Shown: positions 1-5,525 of the stretch, piece by piece
How positions within the stretch are numbered: the stretch's first letter is position 1
How the letters are laid out: every line of letters begins with the position of its first letter
From: Atopobium sp. ICM42b
Lineage (GTDB): Bacteria > Actinomycetota > Coriobacteriia > Coriobacteriales > Atopobiaceae
Reading direction: 5' to 3'
DNA length: 5,869 bases
NCBI GenBank assembly: GCA_000564995.1
Contig: JDFH01000031.1
Span: 1 to 5,869 of the forward strand
Position numbers and translations under genes: made by a program
Notes under the pieces: generated by a model
What the model saw: only the letters and a program-made list of their open reading frames with translations
The model's database searches: none
Told to the model about the DNA's origin: nothing

Positions 1-147
1 CCAGAGGATATTGCTGCTCGTTCAGCGCTTCCACCAGAGCTCAACAGCGTGGCAGATATGCTTGAAAAGGTATTTGGACCAGCGGTTTCTTTGTCGGTAG
101 AGAAGAAGCTGGATGCCGAAACTCCTGTAGACCCTGCAAACAACTAG
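1..147 (+). CDS. dnaX: C-terminal end of probable DNA polymerase III subunit gamma/tau (partial)
   Basis: The reading frame is open from the first base and ends at TAG 145-147, giving 48 residues of a protein whose start lies outside the window. The tail includes LEKVFGPAVSLSVEKK, which resembles the end of the DnaX C-terminal region, and finishes with a polar stretch. DnaX is the clamp-loader subunit that loads the beta clamp and, as tau, binds the polymerase alpha subunit. The identification rests mainly on context: in many bacteria dnaX sits directly upstream of ybaB and recR, as here. No P-loop or other diagnostic DnaX motif is in view. Another gene before ybaB remains possible. Confidence 0.65.
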   Translation, partial: PEDIAARSALPPELNSVADMLEKVFGPAVSLSVEKKLDAETPVDPANN

Positions 148-150
148 AAC

Positions 151-183
151 TTCTCGCGATATTCTCGCGATATTCTCGCGATA
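151..183. repeat. Three perfect 11-bp tandem repeats (TTCTCGCGATA) after dnaX
   Basis: Copies lie at 151-161, 162-172 and 173-183 with no mismatches, starting 3 bp after the stop codon at 145-147. Each copy holds the self-complementary core TCGCGA, so the array places three palindromic cores about one helical turn (11 bp) apart on the same DNA face. Replication slippage could explain it, as could a binding site array. No protein is known to me for this motif. Confidence 0.9.
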
Positions 184-192
184 TGACGCTTT

Positions 193-214
193 GGTGCATG
201 GATCCTCATGCGCC
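193..214 (+). other. Stem-loop in the dnaX-ybaB spacer
   Basis: GGTGCATG (193-200) pairs with CATGCGCC (207-214), giving an 8-bp stem with one G-U pair and a 6-nt loop. A small GCGC-AAAAA-GCGC hairpin follows at 216-228. No T-run follows either stem, so neither is a convincing intrinsic terminator. A role as an RNA processing or stability element within the operon transcript is possible. It sits about 50 bp before the ybaB start. Confidence 0.35.
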
Positions 215-264
215 AGCGCAAAAAGCGCAACTTGTCTAAAATAGATACGACGATAGGAGAACAT

Positions 265-603
265 ATGGCACGTGGTGGATTTAACATGGGCGGCATGAAC
301 CGCAATCAGATGATGGCTCAGGCTCGCAAAATGCAGGAGCAACTGCTGGAGGCCCAGCAGAAGGCTTCCCTTATGCAGGCAACCGCAAGTGCTGGTGGCG
401 GCGCTGTTAAGGTAACCGCATCCGGCGACCTGCGCCTGACCAATATCACCATTGATCCTGAGGCAATTGATCCTGAGGATATCGAGATGCTCCAGGACAT
501 GATTCTGGCTGCTGTAAACGATGCTCTTGAGTCCGCTGAGTCTCAGGCATCTGCCCAGATGAGCGCAGTAACTGGTGGACTGAATATCCCAGGACTGTTC
601 TAA
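265..603 (+). CDS. ybaB: YbaB/EbfC family nucleoid-associated DNA-binding protein
   Basis: The protein has 112 residues, close to the usual 100-115 of the family. A Gly/Met/Asn-rich start (GGFNMGGMNRNQMM) leads into a long amphipathic helix at about residues 12-40. A beta region with GGGAVKVTASGDLRLTNI and the acidic 'IDPEAIDPEDIEML' segment follows, then a second long helix, and the typical GGLNIPGLF tail closes it. Family members form dimers that bind DNA and are thought to shape the nucleoid. The link to recR suggests a repair-related or DNA-management role, but the exact function is unsettled. ATG 265 is chosen because AGGAGA at 255-260 lies 4 bp upstream and the protein then starts as family members do. 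An in-frame ATG at 208 would add 19 basic residues and lacks such a site. Confidence 0.93.
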   Translation: MARGGFNMGGMNRNQMMAQARKMQEQLLEAQQKASLMQATASAGGGAVKVTASGDLRLTNITIDPEAIDPEDIEMLQDMILAAVNDALESAESQASAQMSAVTGGLNIPGLF

Positions 604-606
604 TCC

Positions 607-1218
607 ATGGCGTTTGATACCACAAACGATGGTCGTGCGCTGCAGCGCTTGCTTGACGAGCTAGGCCGCCTACCAGGCATCGGTCCAAAGTCGGCTCAGC
701 GCATTGCCTACCATCTTCTAGAGGTTGATTCCGAGGAGGCTCGCCGTTTGGCGCAGGCCATCTTGGAGCTTAAGCAGCAGGTGCATTTTTGCCCTATCTG
801 CTTCAACTATGCAACGCGCGACGAATGCGACATCTGCCTGGACTCTTCCAGAGATCGCAGCAAAATCTGTGTGGTCTCCGAGCCTAAAGATGTCTCGGCA
901 ATTGAGCGCACCGGCGCATTTCACGGCCTCTACCACGTTCTAGGCGGCGTAATCTCGCCCATGGACAAGATTGGCCCTGAGCAGCTTCACGTTCGTGAGC
1001 TGCTGTCCCGCCTGGCCGACGGCGCCGTAACTGAGGTTGTCCTGGCAACTAATCCGGACGTTGAGGGAGAAACAACCGCAACGTACCTCTCCAGAACTAT
1101 TAACCCGCTTGGCGTGACGGTAACCCGACTGGCAAGTGGACTTCCTGTAGGCGGAGATCTTGAGTACGCAGATGAGGTAACATTGGGACGTGCAATTGAA
1201 GCGCGTCGGGAGGTTTAA
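607..1218 (+). CDS. recR: Recombination mediator protein RecR
   Basis: RecR works with RecF and RecO to load RecA onto SSB-coated single-stranded gaps. The 203-residue protein is full length for the family. It shows an N-terminal helix-hairpin-helix ([20 protein letters not shown], about 19-38), a four-cysteine zinc finger (C62, C65, C74, C77), and a Toprim domain beginning near ICVVSEPKD (about 87-95). The conserved [15 protein letters not shown] and [16 protein letters not shown] segments follow. ATG 607 is 3 bp after the ybaB stop. The ribosome site is weak (AGGA at 591-594), which points to translational coupling with ybaB. All key residues are intact, so I see no sign of decay. Confidence 0.97.
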   Translation: MAFDTTNDGRALQRLLDELGRLPGIGPKSAQRIAYHLLEVDSEEARRLAQAILELKQQVHFCPICFNYATRDECDICLDSSRDRSKICVVSEPKDVSAIERTGAFHGLYHVLGGVISPMDKIGPEQLHVRELLSRLADGAVTEVVLATNPDVEGETTATYLSRTINPLGVTVTRLASGLPVGGDLEYADEVTLGRAIEARREV

Positions 1219-1220
1219 GC

Positions 1221-1892
1221 ATGGCAAACCACATGAGAACAAGTTCATCTGGCGAGAAGACCCCTGAGGCTTCATCGGTTGATCTGAAGAATATTTCAAC
1301 ACTTCGTGCTGGTCAGGGCGCACAAATTCCTCAGAGCCCACGACAGGCCGACAACACACCTGAACCTCCAAATAGAAAATCGGTCATCATTTTAGTGGTC
1401 GCGGCTATTGTCGCGCTCACTGCTCTGTTCTTTATTGTTCGCTGTGCTACAAGCACTAAGAGTGAATCTGCAAGTCAGCAGCCAAAGCAGACCCAGTCCG
1501 CTTACGCTGACGAGAAGCAACAGGACGAGCAGTCGGTTGACGGCTCGGTTACCTTCCACGGCTTGAAGTATTCCCTGGAGAAGCAGAGCGACGGTAAAAC
1601 CGCTGTTGTTCGCACTAGTGATTCAGGAACAAAGAGCGTTCTGTTTGAGGTAGAGGGAACTCCTACCAGTCTGATTCTTTTCAACGACACCATTTTGGTT
1701 CCAGAGAATCGCGAGTCTGGCTGGGATGTTGTTGCATGTGCCCTGGTAGACGGCTCGCTTCCAACACTTATTGCCGATAAGGACGGTAAGGCTGTTGGCG
1801 GAAACGGTACCATCACCGCAGCTACGCTTGACGGAACTACGCTAAAGGTAACCGATTCCACAGGAAACACCACCAGCGTTTCTCTTCAGTAA
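1221..1892 (+). CDS. Single-pass membrane protein of unknown function
   Basis: I do not recognise this 223-residue protein. Residues 1-52 are polar, low in structure and rich in Ser, Pro and Gln. Residues 54-73 (SVIILVVAAIVALTALFFIV) form one strong transmembrane helix flanked by NRK on the inside and R74 on the outer side. Residues 76-108 are a Ser/Gln/Glu/Asp linker. Residues 109-223 are rich in Thr, Gly, Asp and Val with alternating hydrophobics, as in a beta-sheet domain, and would lie outside the cell in the likely N-in topology. C75 is not a good lipobox cysteine because Arg precedes it. GGGAGG at 1208-1213, inside the end of recR, sits 7 bp before ATG 1221, and the gene starts 2 bp after the recR stop, so it belongs to the same operon. 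Another in-frame ATG lies at 1233. Confidence 0.85.
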   Translation: MANHMRTSSSGEKTPEASSVDLKNISTLRAGQGAQIPQSPRQADNTPEPPNRKSVIILVVAAIVALTALFFIVRCATSTKSESASQQPKQTQSAYADEKQQDEQSVDGSVTFHGLKYSLEKQSDGKTAVVRTSDSGTKSVLFEVEGTPTSLILFNDTILVPENRESGWDVVACALVDGSLPTLIADKDGKAVGGNGTITAATLDGTTLKVTDSTGNTTSVSLQ

Positions 1893-2005
1893 AAGCAACG
1901 CGAAGAAATTGTGGATTTCCAGTGGGCGTTCATGTTTCTGAGCTGCGGATATTCTCGCCAAGTGGTTATTTTCAAGAAAATTTTTAAATTCGTTGGAAAT
2001 AACGC
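1893..2005. other. AT-rich intergenic DNA before the tRNA gene
   Basis: No gene is seen here. A weak hairpin (GAAAT 1905-1909 with ATTTC 1915-1919) lacks a T-run. ATTTTC-AA-GAAAAT at 1968-1981 is a perfect palindrome running into TTTTT and might act as a poor terminator for the recR operon. GTTATTT (1965-1971) and AAATAAC (1997-2003) form a wider inverted repeat around it. An 11-mer GATATTCTCGC at 1948-1958 is an exact match to the repeat region after dnaX. Confidence 0.4.
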
Positions 2006-2034
2006 TAGACAAGAATAAAAGTTCCCTGTATTAT
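2006..2034 (+). promoter_or_regulatory. Sigma-70 type promoter of the tRNA-Asp gene
   Basis: TAGACA at 2006-2011 (five of six bases of TTGACA) is followed by exactly 17 bp and then TATTAT at 2029-2034 (five of six of TATAAT). Transcription would start near 2041, leaving a 5' leader of about 16 nt before the mature tRNA. The perfect spacing and the position make this the clearest promoter in the window. Confidence 0.8.
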
Positions 2035-2056
2035 TTCAATTCGCAACAAGGCGTCC

Positions 2057-2133
<77 letters not shown>

Positions 2134-2143
2134 TTGCATGTTC

Positions 2144-2166
2144 AAGCCCTCTTCGGAGGGCTTTTT
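2144..2166 (+). terminator. Intrinsic terminator after tRNA-Asp
   Basis: AAGCCCTC (2144-2151) pairs perfectly with GAGGGCTT (2156-2163) around a UUCG tetraloop, and the T-run spans 2162-2166. It starts 10 nt after the tRNA CCA end, as expected for a monocistronic tRNA transcript. Confidence 0.93.
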
Positions 2167-2325
2167 CATTACCAAAAAAGTCCAGCATAAAAGATTTAAA
2201 TTACATCTTTAATTTATTGAAACCAAGTCAGAAAATAGAGCATTGTGTGATATCTTTACATCAGAATGTGTCTAAGTGCTTCTGCTACAGAAACATTTAA
2301 AAGCAGAGGTAAAGTGAGGTGGATT
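2167..2325 (+). promoter_or_regulatory. AT-rich leader of the HAD phosphatase gene
   Basis: This stretch is much richer in A and T than its surroundings. AAAGAT (2190-2195) and ATCTTT (2205-2210) form an inverted repeat that could be an operator. TTGAAA at 2217-2222 is a possible -35, but I find no good -10 at 16-18 bp from it. CTTCTGCT (2279-2286) can pair with AGCAGAGG (2302-2309), one G-U, just ahead of the ribosome binding site. A promoter is expected here because a terminator lies upstream, but its exact boxes are not clear. Confidence 0.4.
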
Positions 2326-3084
2326 GTGCGGAATCAGAATACTTTGGATGCGCTGTCGCAACGCGATAGCGTAAGTTCCATATCCGCAGAATCTTCCAAT
2401 ACGGAACACACTTCAGATTTGATCAAGAAAATTGCTGTTTTTGATTTTGATGGAACCGTCATTTCTGGACAGTCAGGACTCTTGTTCTCTGCGTATTTGC
2501 TTCGCCGTCATCTGTCCTCAATTGCACGCACGCTCAAGCTTGTGTGGTGGGGAGCTCGCTACAAGCTGCACCTTCCTCAAAGGCAGGAAGAGGCTCGTGA
2601 GCTGGTTGTTGGTGCACTTACGCAGTATAGCGTTGAGTTTGCAAATGCCGTCATGCACGATTTTCATCGCGAGGTAATTGAGGGGATGTATCGCCCTCAG
2701 GCGCTGGAAGAGGTGCGTCGTCGGCAGGCAGAGGGTTGCTGTGTGCTGTTGGTGTCAGCAACGTTTGAACCTATCGCGGAATTGGCCGCAGAGAAGCTGG
2801 GAGTAGACGGGTTTCTCGCCACAAAGATGCAGGTGGGAGCGGACGGGCACTATACCAGCAAGGTTGACGGTCCTGTGATTGAGGGCGCTCAGAAGCTGGT
2901 CTCGGCAACTGAGTGGTGTAACCAGCGTTTTGGCCAGGGCAACTGGGAGATTGCGTACGCGTACGGCGATCACTACTCGGACGCAACGCTTTTGTCGGCA
3001 GCTCAAACGCCGTGCGCCGTTTGCCCTGGTCCAACGCTTGCCAGACTTGCAAACAAGCGCGGCTGGAAAATTTTGAACTGGTAG
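2326..3084 (+). CDS. HAD superfamily subfamily IB hydrolase (SerB-like phosphatase)
   Basis: Counting from GTG 2326 the protein has 252 residues. A Ser-rich, probably flexible N-terminus (1-33) leads to HAD motif I, IAVFDFDGT, with D40 as nucleophile and D42 as acid/base. A helical cap with Trp/Arg/Lys-rich segments spans about 50-140. Motif II is LLVSAT (S144), motif III Lys is probably K190, and motif IV is YGDHYSD (D215, D219), which binds magnesium. This order fits HAD-IB enzymes such as phosphoserine or lipid-phosphate phosphatases, but the substrate cannot be told. GAGGTG at 2316-2321 supports GTG 2326. GTG 2314 (AGAGG at 2305-2309) is an alternative. ATG 2266 would add 20 residues and has no ribosome site. 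The last codons (Leu-Asn-Trp-stop) are the first unit of a downstream tandem repeat. Confidence 0.85.
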   Translation: MRNQNTLDALSQRDSVSSISAESSNTEHTSDLIKKIAVFDFDGTVISGQSGLLFSAYLLRRHLSSIARTLKLVWWGARYKLHLPQRQEEARELVVGALTQYSVEFANAVMHDFHREVIEGMYRPQALEEVRRRQAEGCCVLLVSATFEPIAELAAEKLGVDGFLATKMQVGADGHYTSKVDGPVIEGAQKLVSATEWCNQRFGQGNWEIAYAYGDHYSDATLLSAAQTPCAVCPGPTLARLANKRGWKILNW

Positions 3085-3144
3085 CAAAGATTGAACTAAG
3101 AGCAACATCTGAACTAAGAGCAGCACCTGAACTGGTAGCACGAT
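3073..3144 (+). repeat. Four 18-bp tandem repeats starting in the HAD gene tail
   Basis: Units are 3073-3090, 3091-3108, 3109-3126 and 3127-3144, with consensus YTGAACTRRKAGCANNNN. Units 1 and 4 read GAACTGGTAGCA; units 2 and 3 read GAACTAAGAGCA. The array keeps the HAD reading frame because 18 is a multiple of three, and each unit has an in-frame stop: TAG 3082, TAA 3097, TAA 3115 and TAG 3136. A decayed fifth unit may run from 3145 (TAA stop again). Confidence 0.9.
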
Positions 3145-3219
3145 TAACCTGGTCATATGCCAGATAAATGGGAATGGCAGTCCCTCGGGCAGACGCAAGA
3201 GGGGGTACATGGAGAACCG

Positions 3220-3816
3220 ATGGAAATTTCACGTAAAACTGACTATGCAATCCGCATGCTTTCTTCGCTGGTGAGAAGCCCAAAGAAGCTTCTTTCTGTT
3301 CGCGATGCCGCAGAAGAAAACGATATTCCATACTCCTTTGCTCGCTCAATCCAGCATGACCTGGTCATCGCGGGCGTGATTGTCAGTACGCGCGGCGCTC
3401 ACGGTGGCATGATGTTGGCCATTGATCCAACTGAGGTGAGCGTTCTTGATATTGTCGAGGCAGTTCAGGGACCTGTTTTTATTTCTAGCTGTGAGTGGGC
3501 AGGTCCTAATAATGAGCCATGCCCTCGTCATAATTCGTGCTATTTTGGGCCTCTTTGGTGCAGTGCCGAGAAAACCTTGCGTAATTTCTTTGCGTCCGTG
3601 ACTTTGCATCAAGTTGTTGTTGAGGGTCTTATGCCAGAGATGGTTGGTGAGTTCCACCTGGTAAAGAACGAGAACGCCCAGCGTAATGAGCAGATTATCC
3701 AGAATGCCGCTGCCGCTATTGAGGCTGAGATTACCGCCGGCACATTTGATAACCTGCTTGATGGTGAGGTTATTTCTGCCGAGAAAAAGCCTTACGAGTT
3801 TAATATTGGTCGATAA
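3220..3816 (+). CDS. Rrf2 family transcriptional regulator, probably Fe-S or redox sensing
   Basis: The 198-residue protein opens with MEISRKTDYAIRML, the standard Rrf2 N-terminus. A winged helix-turn-helix follows (SVRDAAEENDIPYSFARSIQ, about 26-45), with the wing RGAHGGMMLA (about 58-67). ATG 3220 is chosen because GGAGA at 3211-3215 precedes it and the family start motif begins there; an in-frame ATG at 3157 adds 21 unlike residues. Relatives such as IscR, NsrR and RirA use three cysteines to bind an Fe-S cluster. Here four occur: C91, C101, C107, C114, spaced x9, x5, x6, with H104 between. The C-terminal extension (about 130-198) makes it longer than the usual 130-165 residues. The glycosylase gene follows after 19 bp and probably shares the transcript. 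Ligand and targets are unknown. Confidence 0.9.
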   Translation: MEISRKTDYAIRMLSSLVRSPKKLLSVRDAAEENDIPYSFARSIQHDLVIAGVIVSTRGAHGGMMLAIDPTEVSVLDIVEAVQGPVFISSCEWAGPNNEPCPRHNSCYFGPLWCSAEKTLRNFFASVTLHQVVVEGLMPEMVGEFHLVKNENAQRNEQIIQNAAAAIEAEITAGTFDNLLDGEVISAEKKPYEFNIGR

Positions 3817-3835
3817 GAAAATCTCACATACAAAA

Positions 3836-4789
3836 ATGAGTGGCGAAGTGGAACCCGCATCAGAACTCACGCCGGAACTGCGTGCATTTGTCGAGTTTGT
3901 AGCCAAGAAAGGTCGCGAGTTGTATCGCGATTTGCCTTGGCGTCGCACGTATGACCCGTATGCTATCTGGATTTCTGAGGTTATGCTTCAGCAGACGCAG
4001 GTCAGCCGCGTAGATGGCCGCTGGCAGAGGTGGCTGGAGCGCTTTCCAACGGTCGATGCGCTGGCTGCCGCCGCGCCTTCGGACGTGCTTGAAGAATGGC
4101 AAGGCCTGGGCTACAACCGTCGCGCTTTGTCCGTGCATCGAGCTGCTCAGGCAATTTCTGAGGCTGGCGGCATCTTTCCACAAGATCCAAAGGAGCTGGT
4201 AAAGCTTCCAGGCATTGGTCCGGCCACTGCTGCGGGTATTCGTGCGTTTGCGTTTAATCTGCACGGTGTTTACCTGGAGACTAACGTGCGCACGGTTTTC
4301 CTGCACGAGCTGTATCCGCAGGCAGAGGGTGTGCCAGACTCCGAGCTTGTCCCGCTGGTAGAGCTCACGTGCCCTGCGAGTGTTGAGGATGCGGCGGACG
4401 TCGCAGACGCTGCGAACGTTGCGAACGCCGATAGCACTGCGAACGCCGACGAGACGGAGCTCACGCCACGTAGCTGGTACTACGCTCTTCTCGACTATGG
4501 TGCGTACCTGAAGAAAACCATTCCCAACCCTTCGCGAAGGTCCAAAAGCCACGTCAAGCAGTCACGCTTTGAGGGATCTCATCGGCAGAAGCGAGCCGAG
4601 CTCTTGCGCGTTCTTCTCGCCCATAAAGACGAGGGAGGAGCGGTGTTTGAAACGCTTCACCAGGAGCTCTGCCAGATTGAGGTCAATGCGGGGCGAGAAA
4701 CCCTTGATGAGCAGGTTACCCTTGGCTTACTTGAAGAACTTGCGAAGGAAGGCTTTTGTCAGAAAAATGATGAATACTGGTTGCCCTAA
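3836..4789 (+). CDS. HhH-GPD family DNA glycosylase, MutY-like, without Fe-S cluster
   Basis: The 317-residue protein matches the glycosylase core of MutY. It shows LPWRRTYDPYAIWISEVMLQ leading to QTQV (catalytic-type E48), EWQGLGYNRRA (about 87-97), and the helix-hairpin-helix LVKLPGIGPATAAGIRAFAF (121-140). MutY then has LDGNVKRV with the catalytic Asp; here it is LETNVRTV, so E148 stands at that place. Only three scattered cysteines exist (C179, C279, C308), so the C-x6-C-x2-C-x5-C cluster is absent, as is a MutT-like C-terminal domain. Instead there is SWYYALLDYGAYLKK and a basic NPSRRSKSHVKQSRFEGSHR segment typical, as I recall, of a short MutY-like family often labelled A/G-specific glycosylase. 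An Ala/Asp/Asn repeat insert spans 187-204. ATG 3836 has no clear ribosome site; TTG 3806 or GTG 3848 are possible. Adenine or other damaged-base removal is inferred, not shown. Confidence 0.85.
   Translation: MSGEVEPASELTPELRAFVEFVAKKGRELYRDLPWRRTYDPYAIWISEVMLQQTQVSRVDGRWQRWLERFPTVDALAAAAPSDVLEEWQGLGYNRRALSVHRAAQAISEAGGIFPQDPKELVKLPGIGPATAAGIRAFAFNLHGVYLETNVRTVFLHELYPQAEGVPDSELVPLVELTCPASVEDAADVADAANVANADSTANADETELTPRSWYYALLDYGAYLKKTIPNPSRRSKSHVKQSRFEGSHRQKRAELLRVLLAHKDEGGAVFETLHQELCQIEVNAGRETLDEQVTLGLLEELAKEGFCQKNDEYWLP
4394..4447 (+). repeat. Six 9-bp in-frame tandem repeats inside the glycosylase gene
   Basis: Units of GCGRACGYY start at 4394, 4403, 4412, 4421, 4430 (degenerate) and 4439. 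They encode the tripeptides ADV, ADA, ANV, ANA, DST and ANA at residues 187-204. The insert falls between LVPLVEL and the conserved PRSWYYALLDYG helix and is likely a flexible acidic surface loop. Confidence 0.88.
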
Positions 4790-4794
4790 ATGGT

Positions 4795-4800
4795 TATAAT
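4795..4800 (+). promoter_or_regulatory. Possible -10 box (TATAAT) upstream of rubrerythrin
   Basis: A perfect TATAAT lies 6 bp after the glycosylase stop. No good -35 is present at 17 bp (GAATAC at 4772-4777), so the promoter would need an activator or an unusual -35. Transcription from it would give a leader of about 160 nt containing the palindrome and GCGCT motifs below. Confidence 0.45.
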
Positions 4801-4827
4801 TCATAGTGCTGACGAAGGGGTCAGTAT

Positions 4828-4923
4828 ATGAGCATAAGTGCTAATGATTATCATTTGCATTTGTTTGCTAAAGGTAACACAGCGCTACCCAGGCGCTTAA
4901 CATCGCGCTCACAAGCGCTTTGA
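4828..4923 (+). CDS. Possible 31-codon leader ORF upstream of rubrerythrin
   Basis: ATG 4828 has a good purine-rich site (GAAGGGG at 4814-4820) 7 bp upstream and runs 31 codons to TGA 4921-4923. The peptide starts MSISANDYHLHLFAKGN and resembles nothing I know. The Fur-like palindrome lies within it, so the DNA has another reason to be conserved. A chance ORF is the safer view; a regulatory leader peptide is possible. Confidence 0.2.
   Translation: MSISANDYHLHLFAKGNTALPRRLTSRSQAL
4839..4859. promoter_or_regulatory. Fur/PerR-type operator upstream of rubrerythrin
   Basis: The 21-bp element reads TGCTAATGATTATCATTTGCA. Its arms TGC-x-AATGAT and ATCATT-x-GCA are perfectly complementary except for one position in each, around a central base. 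The minus strand gives AATGATAATCATT, identical to the central 13 bases of the classical Fur box. Regulators of the Fur family (Fur, PerR, Zur) bind such sites; PerR control of rubrerythrin is known in clostridia. Which family member acts here is inference. Confidence 0.65.
4882..4919. repeat. Four GCGCT motifs at about helical spacing in the rubrerythrin leader
   Basis: GCGCT occurs at 4882-4886, 4893-4897, 4905-4909 and 4915-4919, with start-to-start steps of 11, 12 and 10 bp. GCGCTT (4893-4898) and AAGCGC (4913-4918) can also pair into a 6-bp stem with a 14-nt loop. The pattern could be a phased operator or an RNA structure upstream of the ribosome site. Confidence 0.5.
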
Positions 4924-4966
4924 CATGCGTTGACGTGCCACTCGTTAACGCGGGAGAGGAGAAAAA

Positions 4967-5512
4967 ATGGCAGTAGATTTTGAGAATTCTCAGACAAAGA
5001 AGAATCTCGAGGCAGCTTTTGCTGGTGAGTCCCAGGCTACCAACAAGTACAGCTACTATGCTTCCCAGGCTGCAAAAGATGGTTATCAGCAGATTTCCAA
5101 CATTTTCACCGAGACTTCTGGCAACGAGCGCGTTCACGCTAAGCTTTGGTTCAAGTATCTCCACGGTGGCAAGATTCCAGAGACTGCAGAGAACCTCAAG
5201 GACGCAGCTGCTGGCGAGAACTACGAGTGGACCACCATGTACGCTGACTTCGCTAAGGTAGCTGAGGAGGAGGGCTTCGCAGAGATCGCTGCTAAGTTCC
5301 GTCTTGTCGGTAACATCGAGAAGACTCACGAGGAGCGCTATCAGAAGCTTCTTGAGCGCGTTGAGTCCGGTGAGGTCTTTGAGCGCGAGGGTGTCAAGGT
5401 TTGGAAGTGCCTCAAGTGCGGTCACCTGCACGTTGGCGCATCTGCACCAAAGGTCTGCCCAGTCTGCGGTCACCCACAGGCATACTTCGAGGAGCAGTCC
5501 CTCAACTACTAA
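4967..5512 (+). CDS. rbr: Rubrerythrin
   Basis: Rubrerythrin is a cytoplasmic non-haem diiron peroxidase that reduces hydrogen peroxide in anaerobes with electrons from a rubredoxin-type centre. The 181-residue protein has the usual two-domain layout. A four-helix ferritin-like domain holds the diiron ligands: E21 (GESQA), E54 and H57 (NERVHA), E84 and E87 (ENYE), E118 and H121 (EKTH). The C-terminal rubredoxin-like domain carries Cys pairs C148/C151 (WKCLKCGH) and C164/C167 ([12 protein letters not shown]) for one iron. All ligands appear intact. The start has an excellent ribosome site, GAGAGGAG at 4954-4961, 5 bp before ATG, and codon choice is strongly biased, both suggesting high expression. 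The long leader with a Fur-type box suggests iron or peroxide control. Confidence 0.97.
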   Translation: MAVDFENSQTKKNLEAAFAGESQATNKYSYYASQAAKDGYQQISNIFTETSGNERVHAKLWFKYLHGGKIPETAENLKDAAAGENYEWTTMYADFAKVAEEEGFAEIAAKFRLVGNIEKTHEERYQKLLERVESGEVFEREGVKVWKCLKCGHLHVGASAPKVCPVCGHPQAYFEEQSLNY

Positions 5513-5525
5513 GTTGTAGGTGCTC

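Noticed and set aside
148..264. SRP RNA (ffs) gene in the dnaX-ybaB spacer, as in some genomes
   Set aside because: The conserved apical GGAAGCAGCC-type loop is missing, and the stem at 193-214 is too short.
1438..1446. Lipoprotein cysteine in the membrane protein after recR
   Set aside because: The residues before C75 are I-V-R, which does not fit a lipobox, and the hydrophobic segment is internal, not an N-terminal signal.
2771..3349. Minus-strand ORFs opposite the HAD gene tail and the Rrf2 start
   Set aside because: They overlap two well-supported genes, and the repeated LLLVQ-like peptide simply mirrors the 18-bp DNA repeats.
3686..3835. Upstream start of the glycosylase inside the Rrf2 gene
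   Set aside because: It would overlap the regulator by 131 bp, and the added residues do not resemble the glycosylase family.
3860..4552. Minus-strand ORF opposite the glycosylase
   Set aside because: It is fully antisense to a conserved enzyme, and no family features are visible.
4920..4948. TTGACA-based promoter immediately upstream of rubrerythrin
   Set aside because: TTGACA at 4920-4925 has no acceptable -10 at 16-18 bp (CGTTAA), and the start would fall in the ribosome site.
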